Assembly: GCA_031553235.1 (NCBI GenBank)
Contig: JAVBLS010000029.1
Span: forward strand, 1 to 64,000
Source of the DNA: Frigididesulfovibrio sp031553235
GTDB lineage: Bacteria > Desulfobacterota > Desulfovibrionia > Desulfovibrionales > Desulfovibrionaceae
Direction: 5' to 3'
Length of the DNA: 64,000 bases
The notes below the pieces were generated by a model, which saw only the letters and a program-made list of their open reading frames with translations, had not been told where the DNA came from and did no database searches. The translations under genes and the position numbers were made by a program. This document shows positions 17,259 to 26,672 of the stretch, in pieces; position 1 is the first letter of the stretch; each line of letters opens with the position of its first letter.

Positions 17259-18296
17259 TCACAGCTCCAAATGGTTGGTTTCCAAAGTAACAACCCCGTC
17301 CCCGCCGTCACCGGCCCAGGTCGACCAGCCAAGACGGCATTCATTCCCGTCCTCAAGGCGCCAGTCGGGTATTTCTTCCGGCCGCAACCGCAGTTCCACA
17401 TCGAATTCCAGGCGGGATTTCAGAACAAAATTCACAAGTGTCAGCAACTCGGTGAACTTCTCTTCCGAGGGCAGAAATGAATTGAACTGTTCCCAGGTCA
17501 GATCGGCGATGCGGATTCGAAATTTCCCTGTTTGGTCGGGCATTTCTTCACCAATCACGAAGTCATCTCCCAGTGTGCAATTGGCTTCTCCCAGCCTGAT
17601 TTGCTGCTCTTCGGGAATAGCCACCCAACGTGTGACGCAGGGGATGATGCTGACGGCCTCATGGGAGAAATAGTGGCGCAATATGCTCTCCAGAGAGCCG
17701 CCGGAGTCGCTGTTGAAAGCGATGAGCCCCATGTAGGCCATGAGCCTGGGCCAACGCAGGGCCTTGGCTTGCCGGATCTCTTTTTGTCCAACGCCGATAA
17801 AGCCGAAAAAACGGTCGGAAAGTCTGTCGGCGGCATGCTCTTTATACTGGGCGTGGTATCGATATTTCCGCCAGGTGCCATGCAGCAGGGAAACAAGGCG
17901 ATCATTGAAGATCTCGAAAAAGTCCCGCAGCGCATCCGGGTCGTCCGCATGTTGCGCGACGTGCTCGGTAAAATAGGCCGGCAACGGCGAGCCGGCGCCG
18001 TGCAGGCCCAGCAGGTTGAGCATCATTGCCATGTGTGGAGCCCCGGCTTCGCGTCGGACAATATCCATGGCTTCAATATCGCCGGGGGGGAACGACAAGG
18101 CAGGATTGACGCTGAAGCGAAAGGAACCGGAAGAAACGACATGCCCCTCGCCGCGCAGCCAGCGCTCGGCGATATCCACAGCTTGCGGGAAAGCAAACGA
18201 GCCGGGGGCGGCACGCAAATCTTCCATCACGGAAAGATCACCCGCTACGCCGTCTGAGGTCATATGCTCAAGGTTCTGCCCAATCTGGCCGGCCAT
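17259..18296 (-). CDS. tssG: TssG, T6SS baseplate protein
   Basis: TssG forms the baseplate wedge with TssF, TssE and TssK. The 345 residues carry the family pattern (FFEIFNDRLVSLLHGTWRKY, DRFFGFIGVG, YMGLIAF, GGSLESILRHYF). The ATG at 18296 has GGAGAGGAG five bases upstream and lies 37 bp inside the end of tssF, so the two genes overlap and are probably coupled. clpV follows after 3 bp. Confidence 0.94.
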   Translation of the reverse strand: MAGQIGQNLEHMTSDGVAGDLSVMEDLRAAPGSFAFPQAVDIAERWLRGEGHVVSSGSFRFSVNPALSFPPGDIEAMDIVRREAGAPHMAMMLNLLGLHGAGSPLPAYFTEHVAQHADDPDALRDFFEIFNDRLVSLLHGTWRKYRYHAQYKEHAADRLSDRFFGFIGVGQKEIRQAKALRWPRLMAYMGLIAFNSDSGGSLESILRHYFSHEAVSIIPCVTRWVAIPEEQQIRLGEANCTLGDDFVIGEEMPDQTGKFRIRIADLTWEQFNSFLPSEEKFTELLTLVNFVLKSRLEFDVELRLRPEEIPDWRLEDGNECRLGWSTWAGDGGDGVVTLETNHLEL

Positions 18297-20038
18297 ATGT
18301 ACTCCTCTCCCCTTAATGCCTCGACGACGGTAAGTTGGTGAAAACTATTGACGGTGGCATATAGGGCAAAAAATTCATTGAGCACCGAACCAAACAAATA
18401 CATGGCGCCCTCGCAACTAAAAGCGCGCTGGTCTAATACGAGACGGGTTTGGGCTCCACGCACGGGTAACCCCCTGTAAACACGATCTGTATCCTTAGAG
18501 CTGATGCCGACCATGCCGTGCATGGTTTTCTCCAGCATTCTCGCTCTGGGGCGGTCATAAGGCGCCCGGAAATCATAGGCGCCGAGTACGGCGCGCAAAG
18601 CATGGATATCCGTCAACGGGACATAGTTGAGCGACATATTGGACAAAAGCCGCCAGAGAATATCACCCTCCAAAGGAGGGTTGAATGAGGGGATCACAGG
18701 AGTGATATTGGTGAAATCAACCGCGCCGGGTGTATTCTCGGCATGGATGCAAACATCCCCAACCCGCAGCTCTCTCGGGAGCATGCGGTTGGTGCAGGTG
18801 AGCTCCATGGATATGGTCTCTTTCCTGGGAATCACGGCTTCATTTATATTTTGGGTAAACGATATGTAGGTTTCCGTTCCGCCGTCCTTGTGCGATGGGC
18901 GTATGCGCAATCGATAATAAGCGGAACTGCGTCCCCTGTCGGCTTCGTGCTCAAACGACTCAAACGGCAGATAACGGCGGTTGTCCCTGTCGTCTTGGCC
19001 CCAAGTGCCGACATAATTCACGCTGTAAACCGCGTAGTGATACGGCAGACGCGGGTCGGGAACGATGCGGTACTCGGTTCTGCGCTGATCCAGAACCAAA
19101 GGAGATGCATCCATGGAAAAAAGATTCACTACCGGCGTGCAGAAAAGTTGCAAGTTTGCCGGCCTGAATGATTCGTAAGATTCCGGCAATTCATTCAAAA
19201 TGAAGTGAACCTCAAAGCTCCCCGTCCCCGGGTGCAGTTGCAGAGCCTGCCGGTTCAGCCCTTGTTCAAGGCCGGCCAACTCAACAAACAAAAATTTTTC
19301 TGGAAAACAGAAATATTCCTGCAGAACCCTGTACCCGGGAAAAGTGTTGGACGGGTATGGGTAAAGCCCCTCATCCTCACGAAAACCCACAGGTCGGAGA
19401 CTGGATGCCGGCAAAACCGCCACCACCCGTTCCTCCTTTTTGGCGTCCCGCAAGATGACACGTACTTCGCGCACACGATTGACAAACGTAAAATAAAGAG
19501 TGTGGGCAATGGCGGTTTCCCCTGTGAGAAAGAAGCGCAGACGTGAGAGGGTGAGATTCTCCAGAGGGATGCCCAGGGTCTGAAGGTGCAACGCCATCGC
19601 GGCTTCGCCGTTCCGCTCAAGGATACGCATATCCGAGATGCGGAGAGGATATACTTCCGTGTCGTAAATTGTGCGGAAACGGCAACGGATGCCTTCCACC
19701 TCCCGGGATTCCACCGTACTGCCGCGCGGTATTGTCGCCACTCCGGAAATATTTTCTCCGGGATGGTATTGGAGTATTGTGCTCGCGGGGATGGGGCGCA
19801 AGTAATTGGGCCACAGAAGGCTGAACAGAGAATGGGTAATCTCGGGCAGTTCATCATCCAGCTTCTGGCGCAGCCGGCCGGAAAGGAACGCAAAACCCTC
19901 CAGGATGCGTTCCACATCCGGATCTCGGCCCGGCGTGCCAAGAAATGGAGCAAGCGCTGGATTGCGCTCCGCAAACGCCCTGCCCGACTCGCGCAAAGCA
20001 AGCAATTCCTCTTGGTAATAGCGATTAAAAACGCTCAT
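18260..20038 (-). CDS. tssF: TssF, T6SS baseplate protein
   Basis: Largest wedge protein of the baseplate. The 592 residues start MSVFNRYYQEELLALRES with the family hallmark FAERNPALAPFL, followed by GRDPDVERILEGFAFLSGRL and LWPNYLRPIPAS. Its start overlaps the tssE stop by 4 bp and its end overlaps tssG, so expression of the three baseplate genes appears coupled. Confidence 0.95.
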   Translation of the reverse strand: MSVFNRYYQEELLALRESGRAFAERNPALAPFLGTPGRDPDVERILEGFAFLSGRLRQKLDDELPEITHSLFSLLWPNYLRPIPASTILQYHPGENISGVATIPRGSTVESREVEGIRCRFRTIYDTEVYPLRISDMRILERNGEAAMALHLQTLGIPLENLTLSRLRFFLTGETAIAHTLYFTFVNRVREVRVILRDAKKEERVVAVLPASSLRPVGFREDEGLYPYPSNTFPGYRVLQEYFCFPEKFLFVELAGLEQGLNRQALQLHPGTGSFEVHFILNELPESYESFRPANLQLFCTPVVNLFSMDASPLVLDQRRTEYRIVPDPRLPYHYAVYSVNYVGTWGQDDRDNRRYLPFESFEHEADRGRSSAYYRLRIRPSHKDGGTETYISFTQNINEAVIPRKETISMELTCTNRMLPRELRVGDVCIHAENTPGAVDFTNITPVIPSFNPPLEGDILWRLLSNMSLNYVPLTDIHALRAVLGAYDFRAPYDRPRARMLEKTMHGMVGISSKDTDRVYRGLPVRGAQTRLVLDQRAFSCEGAMYLFGSVLNEFFALYATVNSFHQLTVVEALRGEEYIWPARLGRTLSI

Positions 20039-20424
20039 TTACGCCCCCGCAGCTGATCGCGGTCAAGAACCAAATCCCAGTGCCAAGGCTGCAGCCGTCC
20101 CTGAGTGTCGTATTTCAAGGCTGTAATGTGGAGCCCCACTGCAAAAGTCGACTCAGGAAGAGCCTGATGGGTCACCTCAACGTTAATCAATCTCGGCTCA
20201 TAACGCCTAATGCAGCCCTCAATCCCAATGCAGGTTTCCTTGATGAGATCCGCCCGGGACAGGGTCAAATCATTCAGGTCGGGGAGCCCATAGTCCGGCA
20301 AAGCCTGTACGGATCCTTGGCGAGCAATGAACATGCGTAGAATATTGCTGCGAATGGATTCGTCCTCATCCATGGCCATGCCGGCTTCTCCAAGCGTCAA
20401 CCGCTCATACAGGCTCCCCGCCAT
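20035..20424 (-). CDS. tssE: TssE, gp25-like T6SS baseplate protein
   Basis: TssE is homologous to phage T4 gp25 and nucleates the sheath on the baseplate. The protein is 129 residues from the ATG at 20424 (MAGSLYERL), which has GGAGAAGGA upstream and lies four bases after the tssC stop; a longer frame to 20475 would overlap tssC. Gp25-type segments are visible in SIRSNILRMFIARQGSVQAL, YGLPDLNDL and IRRYEPRLINVEV. Confidence 0.93.
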   Translation of the reverse strand: MAGSLYERLTLGEAGMAMDEDESIRSNILRMFIARQGSVQALPDYGLPDLNDLTLSRADLIKETCIGIEGCIRRYEPRLINVEVTHQALPESTFAVGLHITALKYDTQGRLQPWHWDLVLDRDQLRGRK

Positions 20425-20428
20425 GGCG

Positions 20429-21901
20429 TTATTCCTTCTCCAGTTTACCGACCAGTGAGAGCGTGAAATAGGCACCCATGTACTTGAAATGAGGACGAAT
20501 GTTCATCGTTACCCGGTACCAGCCCGGATCTCCTTCGACGTCGCTCACTTCGATAAGCGCCTCGCGCAAGGGCCGACGGCTGCGGATGTCGGAACTGGGG
20601 TTCTCCTGGTCGGCCACGAACTGACGGATCCAGGTGTTCAGTTCACGCTCCAGATCCACTCGTTCTTTCCAAGAGCCGATATGTTCGCGCTGCAGCACCT
20701 TGATATAGTGCGCCATGCGGGACACGATGAAGAGATACGGCAGCTGAGTTCCCAACTTGTAGTTAAGTTCCGCTGCCTTACCCGCTTCGGAAGTCCCGAA
20801 GTATTTGGGCTTCTGGCAGGAGTTGGCGGAGAAGAAGGCTGCGTTGTCCGACCCCTTGCGCATGGTCAGGGCGATGAACCCCTGCTCGGCAAGTTCATAT
20901 TCACGCCGGTCGGAAATGAGCACTTCCGTGGGAATTTTCATCTCGATGTCGCCCAGTGACTCGTAGAGGTGCACGGGCAGGTCTTCTACGGCACCGCCGG
21001 AGCGTGGGCCGATGATGTTTGCGGCCCAACGATATTTGGCAAAACTCTCGGTTATGCGGGTAGCAAAAGCGAACGCCGCGTTTCCCCAGAGAAAATTGGC
21101 GTGGTTGTCGTCCACATTTTCCTGGTAGACAATAGCCCGGACGGGATTTTCTTCGGGATCATACGGCTGCCGAAGCAGAAAACGCGGCACGGTCAATCCC
21201 ACATAGCGGGAATCCTCCGATTCGCGAAATGACTGCCACTTGGTGTACCGGGTGCCGCTGAAGATATCCTGAAGATCCTTCAGAGCTGGCAAACGTTCGA
21301 AGCTGCCTTTCAAGCCGAAAAACTCCGGCGAAGCCGCCGCGATGAAGGGCGCGTGGGCCATGGTGGCCACTTTGGCGACATTTTCAAGCAACCGCATGTC
21401 AACGCCGGAGGGGCCGAAATAGTAGTTGCCGATTATTGCGCCGACGGGCTTACCGCCGAACTGGCCATATTCGGCCGTGTATACCTGTTTATACAGGGCC
21501 GATTGCACGATCTCGGAAGAATCAAGAAAGTCGTCCAAGAGTTCGTCCTGCGTGACGTTGATGAATTCCACGATGACGTTTTCACGAAAATCCGTCCGGT
21601 CGGTGAGCAGCTTCAGCCCACGCCAGGCCGATTCCAGTTTCTGAAAATCCTCATGATGCAGAACCGCGTCGAGAGTCCTCCCCAGGCGCTGGTCAATCTC
21701 CGCAATCATATGATTGATGATCGATTTATTGATCTTTTCTCCCGCAACATCCGGGGACAACATGGAAACTATGGCCGCTATGCCGAGGCGCGCTTCCTCC
21801 CAACCCTCATCCTGTGGTGAGATGTTGGTTTCGCTGATTATCTGCGACAGCAACGATCCCGCAGGCAGCGTACTGCGTTCAACTTCCAATGCTTGGCTCA
21901 T
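20429..21901 (-). CDS. tssC: TssC / VipB, large T6SS sheath subunit
   Basis: With TssB it forms the contractile sheath. At 490 residues it is full length. Typical TssC segments are visible: LDAVLHHEDFQKLESAWRGL near the N-terminus, GGKPVGAIIGNYYF in the middle, HANFLWGNAAFAFATRI, and RPLREALIEVSDVEGDPGWY near the C-terminus. AAGGAG precedes the ATG at 21901. It is one of the most conserved T6SS proteins and the call is secure. Confidence 0.97.
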   Translation of the reverse strand: MSQALEVERSTLPAGSLLSQIISETNISPQDEGWEEARLGIAAIVSMLSPDVAGEKINKSIINHMIAEIDQRLGRTLDAVLHHEDFQKLESAWRGLKLLTDRTDFRENVIVEFINVTQDELLDDFLDSSEIVQSALYKQVYTAEYGQFGGKPVGAIIGNYYFGPSGVDMRLLENVAKVATMAHAPFIAAASPEFFGLKGSFERLPALKDLQDIFSGTRYTKWQSFRESEDSRYVGLTVPRFLLRQPYDPEENPVRAIVYQENVDDNHANFLWGNAAFAFATRITESFAKYRWAANIIGPRSGGAVEDLPVHLYESLGDIEMKIPTEVLISDRREYELAEQGFIALTMRKGSDNAAFFSANSCQKPKYFGTSEAGKAAELNYKLGTQLPYLFIVSRMAHYIKVLQREHIGSWKERVDLERELNTWIRQFVADQENPSSDIRSRRPLREALIEVSDVEGDPGWYRVTMNIRPHFKYMGAYFTLSLVGKLEKE

Positions 21902-21949
21902 TATTCTTACTCCTTAAGAGCGATGGGCGTGGCGTCCCCGCTGTATGAA

Positions 21950-22516
21950 TTAGTTGTCGGCCGCCTGTTTTTCCGACTTGTTCTGCCCTTTGTCGGCCTT
22001 TTTCGGAGGTGCCACGGACAACTCTATACCGGCCTGCGCCAATTCTCTTTGTAGCTCTTCACGCTGCCGGGGGTCCTTGAACACATCTTCAATGGCTTTC
22101 CTGAAAGCGGGCATGTTCCCCATCGGGCCCCGAAGGGACGTAAGCGCCTCACGGACGCGCAACAGTTGATTGGTTTGGGGGATCTGTTCCAGGATGCTGC
22201 CGGGCTCAAAATCCCGCATGGACTTAATCTGCAGCCTGGCCTGCATATCATTTTCCGACACCCCATCTTGCAAAACGTTGGGAATCGTTAGGTCCAGGCT
22301 GAGATTCTGCTTTTCCATCACCTCGGCAAAGTTATTTTTGCCGATGGAAACCGGCTTGCGTTCCGCCAACGGTCTGGGATCGTGTCTCTGCTGGAAATCG
22401 CCCAGCACCATCACCTTCATGGGGAGTTCGATTTCCTCAACCGCTCCGCCCGTGGCCGGCTTGAACGTGACGTTGATGCGCTCTTTGGGAGCCACTGATG
22501 ATTCTTTCCTTGCCAT
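21950..22516 (-). CDS. tssB: TssB / VipA, small T6SS sheath subunit
   Basis: Small sheath protein that pairs with TssC. The 188 residues show the family core IELPMKVMVLGDFQQRHDPR, PVSIGKNNFAEVM and SMRDFEPGSI, followed by a helical tail ending in a Lys-rich stretch. It lies 48 bp upstream of tssC and 30 bp after tssA in the same direction. Confidence 0.96.
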   Translation of the reverse strand: MARKESSVAPKERINVTFKPATGGAVEEIELPMKVMVLGDFQQRHDPRPLAERKPVSIGKNNFAEVMEKQNLSLDLTIPNVLQDGVSENDMQARLQIKSMRDFEPGSILEQIPQTNQLLRVREALTSLRGPMGNMPAFRKAIEDVFKDPRQREELQRELAQAGIELSVAPPKKADKGQNKSEKQAADN

Positions 22517-22546
22517 TCGTTGAGTCCTCCATCATTGTTTTCTGGG

Positions 22547-24151
22547 TCAATTGTCCTTGACGACACTGAGCGCCGCTTCCAAATCCAACAGATGGAGACG
22601 GCGTATCATGCCCTCCACGGCTCCACCTCGTTGCTTGGGCTGGGCTGCGAGCAACAGGGCCAGTACCCTGGCAGTGAGATCCGGCTCCCAATCCAGCAAG
22701 TTCCACTCCTCCATTTGCTGATACAGGCCTGCAAGAAGCTGCACGGCGGCATTTTTCTTGCCCGAATGCAGGCAATACCGCGCCTGAAGAATGCCGTGCA
22801 GCACAAAGGCACGGCTGCGCCCAGTCGGAACAGTTCCAAGCAGCCGCAAACCTGCCTGGAAGTCTTCCTCCATGCTGCAGGCCAGAGCCTCCTTCAAACG
22901 GGCATCTTCATCCGGGCTCTTGGCTCCCGAGTCCGCGAGACCGATGGCCGGCATCGCCCTGCCCGGGCCGACCGGAGCGCAAAGACTCTCAAGCCAAGGC
23001 AATATTTTCGCGGGAACAAATGGAGTGTTGTCCTTATATTTATATGTCAGCAGTTCCGGAAAACGAGACAAAAGGGTCGCCAAGGCACCGCTCAGACAGC
23101 TTGCGGCCTGGAAGGCCTCTACTCCTTCCAGGCAACGCCGGTACAGGGCATGACCTTCAAACCAATATGGTGACTTTGTCGTCGCTCGTGCGAGATAAGG
23201 CAGGATCTCGGCGTATCGTTTACCCTCCACCGCGACTGCGTACTCTTGAATCCTGTCGGCAGGCACCCCGCAGGTGAGCTGAGTTTTCCCCTCGGAATCG
23301 GTTATGGGCAACTGGGTGAGCGTGGCCCAGTTCGCGGCGTATGCCAGCACAACGGCGCGTTCATCCGTGGGATCCAAGGACAGGAAATGCTCGGCAAGTT
23401 GTCGGGTGAAGTCGATGACGTTGCGGACGGTATTCGGAAGCACTCCGGCCGGAATACGGCCGTCCTTGTCCATTTCTGCAAGACTGGCCGCAATGGTCAT
23501 GGCCGCCGGCCGGCGGGAGGCCGCTTGACTCTGGACCGGCTGACTCATAGGGGAAGGAACGGCGGCCGCCGGCTCGGGTGACAGCGCAGTTGTTGATGGG
23601 AGCTTGGAAAAAACGCCCGGAAAGTGAGGGGCGTCGTCGCCTGCTTTTTCCGTCAATAATTCCTGCAGCTTCAGGAGTTCATCCCGCAAGGCCCGGACCG
23701 ACTCTGAGGAGCCATCCATAAAGCAGGTGGTTTCCGCGCAATGCTCCATGCGACCGCAAAGCCAACCCAGCGGCGCAAGGCGCCGTTGCATGCGCGAAGC
23801 AGGTGGATAGAGAGAGTCCCACCATGTGCGCAGAATATGTGTAAGAGCGGCAAATGCCGGTGGACACGCATCAAAGCCCCTGGTCCGATATTCAGCATAT
23901 ACCGCATAGACCAGAGCCCATAAATCCTTGCCTTGCGAAGCCAAGATCTCCGTCGCCAAGCGGGATACGACGGCCCAATCCGTCGTTTCATCGTGCAAAG
24001 AGGCGTCTTTGCCTGTTTCGGCCCGAAGGAATTCAAATTCTTGAGAAAAGGAACAGTCTTCCCCGCATGCTGAATCTTCAGAGACCGGTGCCCCCCAAAG
24101 CTCCAGATAGTAAGAAATATCATATGATTTGATAGGTATATTATTTCGCAT
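22547..24151 (-). CDS. tssA: TssA, T6SS sheath-assembly protein (first gene of the main cluster)
   Basis: TssA proteins prime or cap sheath polymerisation. The 534 residues start with an ImpA_N domain (YYLELWGAPVSEDSACGEDC, WAVVSRLATEILASQGKDLW) and end with a VasJ-type C-terminal region (ARALVLHGI-like helices and LLDWEPDLTARVLALLL). No good ribosome site is seen before the ATG at 24151, where the DNA has already become AT-rich, but the N-terminal domain leaves no room for a later start. It is the first gene of the minus-strand cluster, so the main T6SS promoter should lie in the AT-rich DNA above 24151. Confidence 0.92.
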   Translation of the reverse strand: MRNNIPIKSYDISYYLELWGAPVSEDSACGEDCSFSQEFEFLRAETGKDASLHDETTDWAVVSRLATEILASQGKDLWALVYAVYAEYRTRGFDACPPAFAALTHILRTWWDSLYPPASRMQRRLAPLGWLCGRMEHCAETTCFMDGSSESVRALRDELLKLQELLTEKAGDDAPHFPGVFSKLPSTTALSPEPAAAVPSPMSQPVQSQAASRRPAAMTIAASLAEMDKDGRIPAGVLPNTVRNVIDFTRQLAEHFLSLDPTDERAVVLAYAANWATLTQLPITDSEGKTQLTCGVPADRIQEYAVAVEGKRYAEILPYLARATTKSPYWFEGHALYRRCLEGVEAFQAASCLSGALATLLSRFPELLTYKYKDNTPFVPAKILPWLESLCAPVGPGRAMPAIGLADSGAKSPDEDARLKEALACSMEEDFQAGLRLLGTVPTGRSRAFVLHGILQARYCLHSGKKNAAVQLLAGLYQQMEEWNLLDWEPDLTARVLALLLAAQPKQRGGAVEGMIRRLHLLDLEAALSVVKDN

Positions 24152-25176
24152 AAATAGCCCAGCAACTCTTCAAATAAAGAATATTTTTTCAAAAAAAACG
24201 CGATATTATCGCATACATTTTTGCAAAAAACATTCAATGATCGATAAGCCGATTCTATTTATGTATCCCTGCTCAATATTAAAGGCAAGAGTAATTCTAT
24301 CTTTTGTGATGAATTTCAAAAAAAGTTTAAGTTGGACTGGATAAGAATGTATAAGTTTAACTATATTCTGCTTATAAATTGGATTGCAATATTTTCTTGA
24401 TATCGATTTAACTTTAACAAACAATAAACTGTTTATTCATAAGGAAAATAGCGGTAATATTTTTTATAAAAATTTTATTATAATTAAAAATAAAAATTTT
24501 TTTACTTATACGCTATAGCAAATATAATGTAACATATAAATTTCCCATTCAAAAAATATATAGACCGAATTCATATATGCTACATAAGATACAAATTCGC
24601 TCTAATTCTACGGACAACCGTCATGGACACGGCTAGAACGCCTGACCTGTTGTGCGACCTCAGGCTACACGTCACGACCACTCTTGCAAGAGAGCTGTAA
24701 AAATATCTGTAAACGTGTTCCCCCTGCTCTTCCCCATAACCGGGACGCTTCGTGACCCTGCGGGACACCCTGGGAAGGTCGTATTTTCTTTAACGAAAAC
24801 AGGTTGAAGTGCCGCGCCACATGTTATGATGCGCCCACCTCATCCATTTCTACATCCCGACAACGGGTCCGCCATCTTCGTCCGACACGCACGGAAGATG
24901 CCGGTGATTGCCTCCTCTCGGCGTAGGGAGAACCACAGCAGCGTGTCGATCCACCTCCGCAGAGGTCAGTCTGCCCTGGAAACGCGACCAGAGTATGTAA
25001 AAATGCGATCCGCTAACCCTTTCATTATACAAAAAACTGGGGACGGTTCGGGGCGTATAGGGACATGGGGGGATGCTCTGTGATAGCATTTTATTAAATA
25101 AAAACAGTTGTTTAATTAGGGAAATGCGATACTCTGGCGGCAACGACTTTTTGAAAACCGTCCCGGAGAATTTCCC
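24152..25176. other. Non-coding region; very AT-rich next to tssA
   Basis: From about 24152 to 24600 the DNA is extremely AT-rich, in sharp contrast to the GC-rich cluster. It contains long A and T tracts and the dyad GCGATATTATCGC at 24201-24213. It should hold the promoter of the main T6SS operon, but I cannot fix one: no sigma-54 element and no convincing -35/-10 pair on the minus strand stands out. From about 24600 to 25100 composition returns towards normal without any frame I believe. The last 100 bp are AT-rich again and lead to the integrase ribosome site. Confidence 0.6.
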
Positions 25177-26196
25177 ATGCGCGGCAGCCTCAAAACACAG
25201 CTCACCGCAGCCCTCAAAACGATTTCCCGCATCGGCTACAGCCGCCATGCCATGAAACGTTATTTGGAGGGGCGCAGCCCACTCATCCATTCCATTGGCA
25301 CGCTCGAAAAGAACTTTGAGCGCCTGAACCCGCTGGCGACGTGGTTGAAGCTCCGCGGCATCCGCGATTTGGAACTCCTCACTACAGCCCTGGCTGCGGA
25401 ATATCTCGCCCACCGGGCGGAGTTCCATCACAACGCCGGCCATTCCCCCAAAACGTTTGTAGCGGAGCTTTCAGCATTCGCCGCCTTGGAGAGGGGCCTG
25501 ACGGTCGTCTCGGCACAGTATCGGCGGAACTCGATCATCTATGATTTCCAGCGCGAACGGGACGCCGTTCGCGCAACAGCCCGAAAACAAGTATGCCGCC
25601 AACGCACCCGACGGCAAAGCCGGGCGCTCGAAAATCCCGAGGCGGTCGTTGCTGCGCTGGGCAACCCGAAACACCAGATCATGGCCCGCCTGCAGTTGGA
25701 GTGCGGCTGCCGAGCAGAAGGTGTTGGCGCCCCCAGGCGCTGGCACAACCCTTTACGCTACGCGAATTTTTGCGGGCGTGGGCTACATGCAGAGAAAGCC
25801 CACCCGACGCAAAACGAACCGGATGCGCTTCTTCCACTTATAGCCGACCCGGTGACCGACGAAATGTGCCGGCCGTTCTGGACAAAGGAGAAAGGGGGCA
25901 AAGTGGCCACCAAATACTGCCCGCTCCCTCTAGCTGATAAAGTGCTGCAATGGCTGGATGGCGGCAGACGGGAACTGTTTGAGGATTACGTGGTCTATCT
26001 GGCGGCCATCAACAAGGCCATGGCTGCAACCGGACAGTCCGCCACGGGGCGGGGAACACACGCGCTACGCTTTTGTTTCGCTCAAAGGCGTTACCGCCAA
26101 TGCCTGCGGCACGGGATGAGCGACGAGCAGGCTAAAGAACAAGTCAGCCACGAAATGTCGCACAACCGGCCCGACATCACGGAGATATACCTGTGA
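25177..26196 (+). CDS. Tyrosine recombinase (phage-type integrase)
   Basis: Site-specific recombinase likely to integrate and excise a mobile element. The 339 residues have an N-terminal helical DNA-binding part and a C-terminal catalytic domain. The catalytic set can be traced as Arg in CGCRAEGV (about 181), His-x-x-Arg in THALRFCF (about 295-298), His in VSHEMSH and the nucleophile Tyr in the terminal EIYL. A stretch around residues 188-215 reads poorly (GVGAPRRWHNPLRYANFC and onward) and may have diverged or contain compensating frame errors. CGGAGA precedes the ATG. The next gene overlaps its stop by 4 bp. The family resembles integrases common in Desulfovibrio islands. Confidence 0.82.
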   Translation: MRGSLKTQLTAALKTISRIGYSRHAMKRYLEGRSPLIHSIGTLEKNFERLNPLATWLKLRGIRDLELLTTALAAEYLAHRAEFHHNAGHSPKTFVAELSAFAALERGLTVVSAQYRRNSIIYDFQRERDAVRATARKQVCRQRTRRQSRALENPEAVVAALGNPKHQIMARLQLECGCRAEGVGAPRRWHNPLRYANFCGRGLHAEKAHPTQNEPDALLPLIADPVTDEMCRPFWTKEKGGKVATKYCPLPLADKVLQWLDGGRRELFEDYVVYLAAINKAMAATGQSATGRGTHALRFCFAQRRYRQCLRHGMSDEQAKEQVSHEMSHNRPDITEIYL

Positions 26197-26672
26197 AACG
26201 CGGCTCCCCTCTCCACCGCCATGATCCCGCACTGACGCGAGAGCTTCTGACGTGGTTCGCGAGCCAGACGGCACAGGAGATCTTGCTGGTCATTCAGGCA
26301 AAACGCGAACGGTTCCATAAAATCACCAGACAATTTCCTCGCCTGTCGCCGGCAGAGGCCGAGGTGGCCGCTCTCCTTGAGGTTTGCGAGGAATGGAGCG
26401 CGGACGTGAAACACTTTGCCTCCAGCCGGGCGATGACTCCCGAAGCATTGGCGAGAATGAGTCGCCGCCGCACTGCACGGGCAAAAAACCTTGCTGTGCA
26501 CCATTCAGGGGCAAAACAATGGCTGAACAGAAATTGGGGGAAGATCGTGGAACTAAAAAATACCGGCAACAGTTTTCGGGTCATAGCCCGATGTCTGCAG
26601 GAGGAATGCAATGTCTGTATATCCCATACAACCATTCGGAATTACTGGCTACAGTGGAACACCCACGAATAA
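26193..26672 (+). CDS. Small HTH protein coupled to the integrase
   Basis: The 159-residue protein starts at GTG 26193 inside the integrase stop codon (GTGA), so it is translationally coupled. The N-terminal two thirds are helical and basic. The C-terminal part (WGKIVELKNTGNSFRVIARCLQ and SHTTIRNYWLQW) looks like a resolvase- or MerR-like helix-turn-helix. It may act as an accessory DNA-binding protein for recombination or as a regulator of the element. I do not recognise a named family, and the function is inferred from position and the HTH only. Confidence 0.7.
   Translation: MKRGSPLHRHDPALTRELLTWFASQTAQEILLVIQAKRERFHKITRQFPRLSPAEAEVAALLEVCEEWSADVKHFASSRAMTPEALARMSRRRTARAKNLAVHHSGAKQWLNRNWGKIVELKNTGNSFRVIARCLQEECNVCISHTTIRNYWLQWNTHE

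Noticed and set aside
24580..25083. Short open frames (24580-24768 minus, 24826-25083 plus) in the gap before the integrase
   Set aside because: No ribosome sites, no family resemblance, and composition unlike the neighbours; chance frames in a non-coding stretch.
24152..25176. Second attachment site, a copy of the tRNA-Ala 3' end
   Set aside because: I looked for the last 20-25 bases of the tRNA gene on both strands in this gap and saw no match, so the other end of the element is not here.
24850..25443. 197-codon minus-strand frame over the integrase start
   Set aside because: It covers the integrase promoter and N-terminus on the opposite strand; typical shadow frame.
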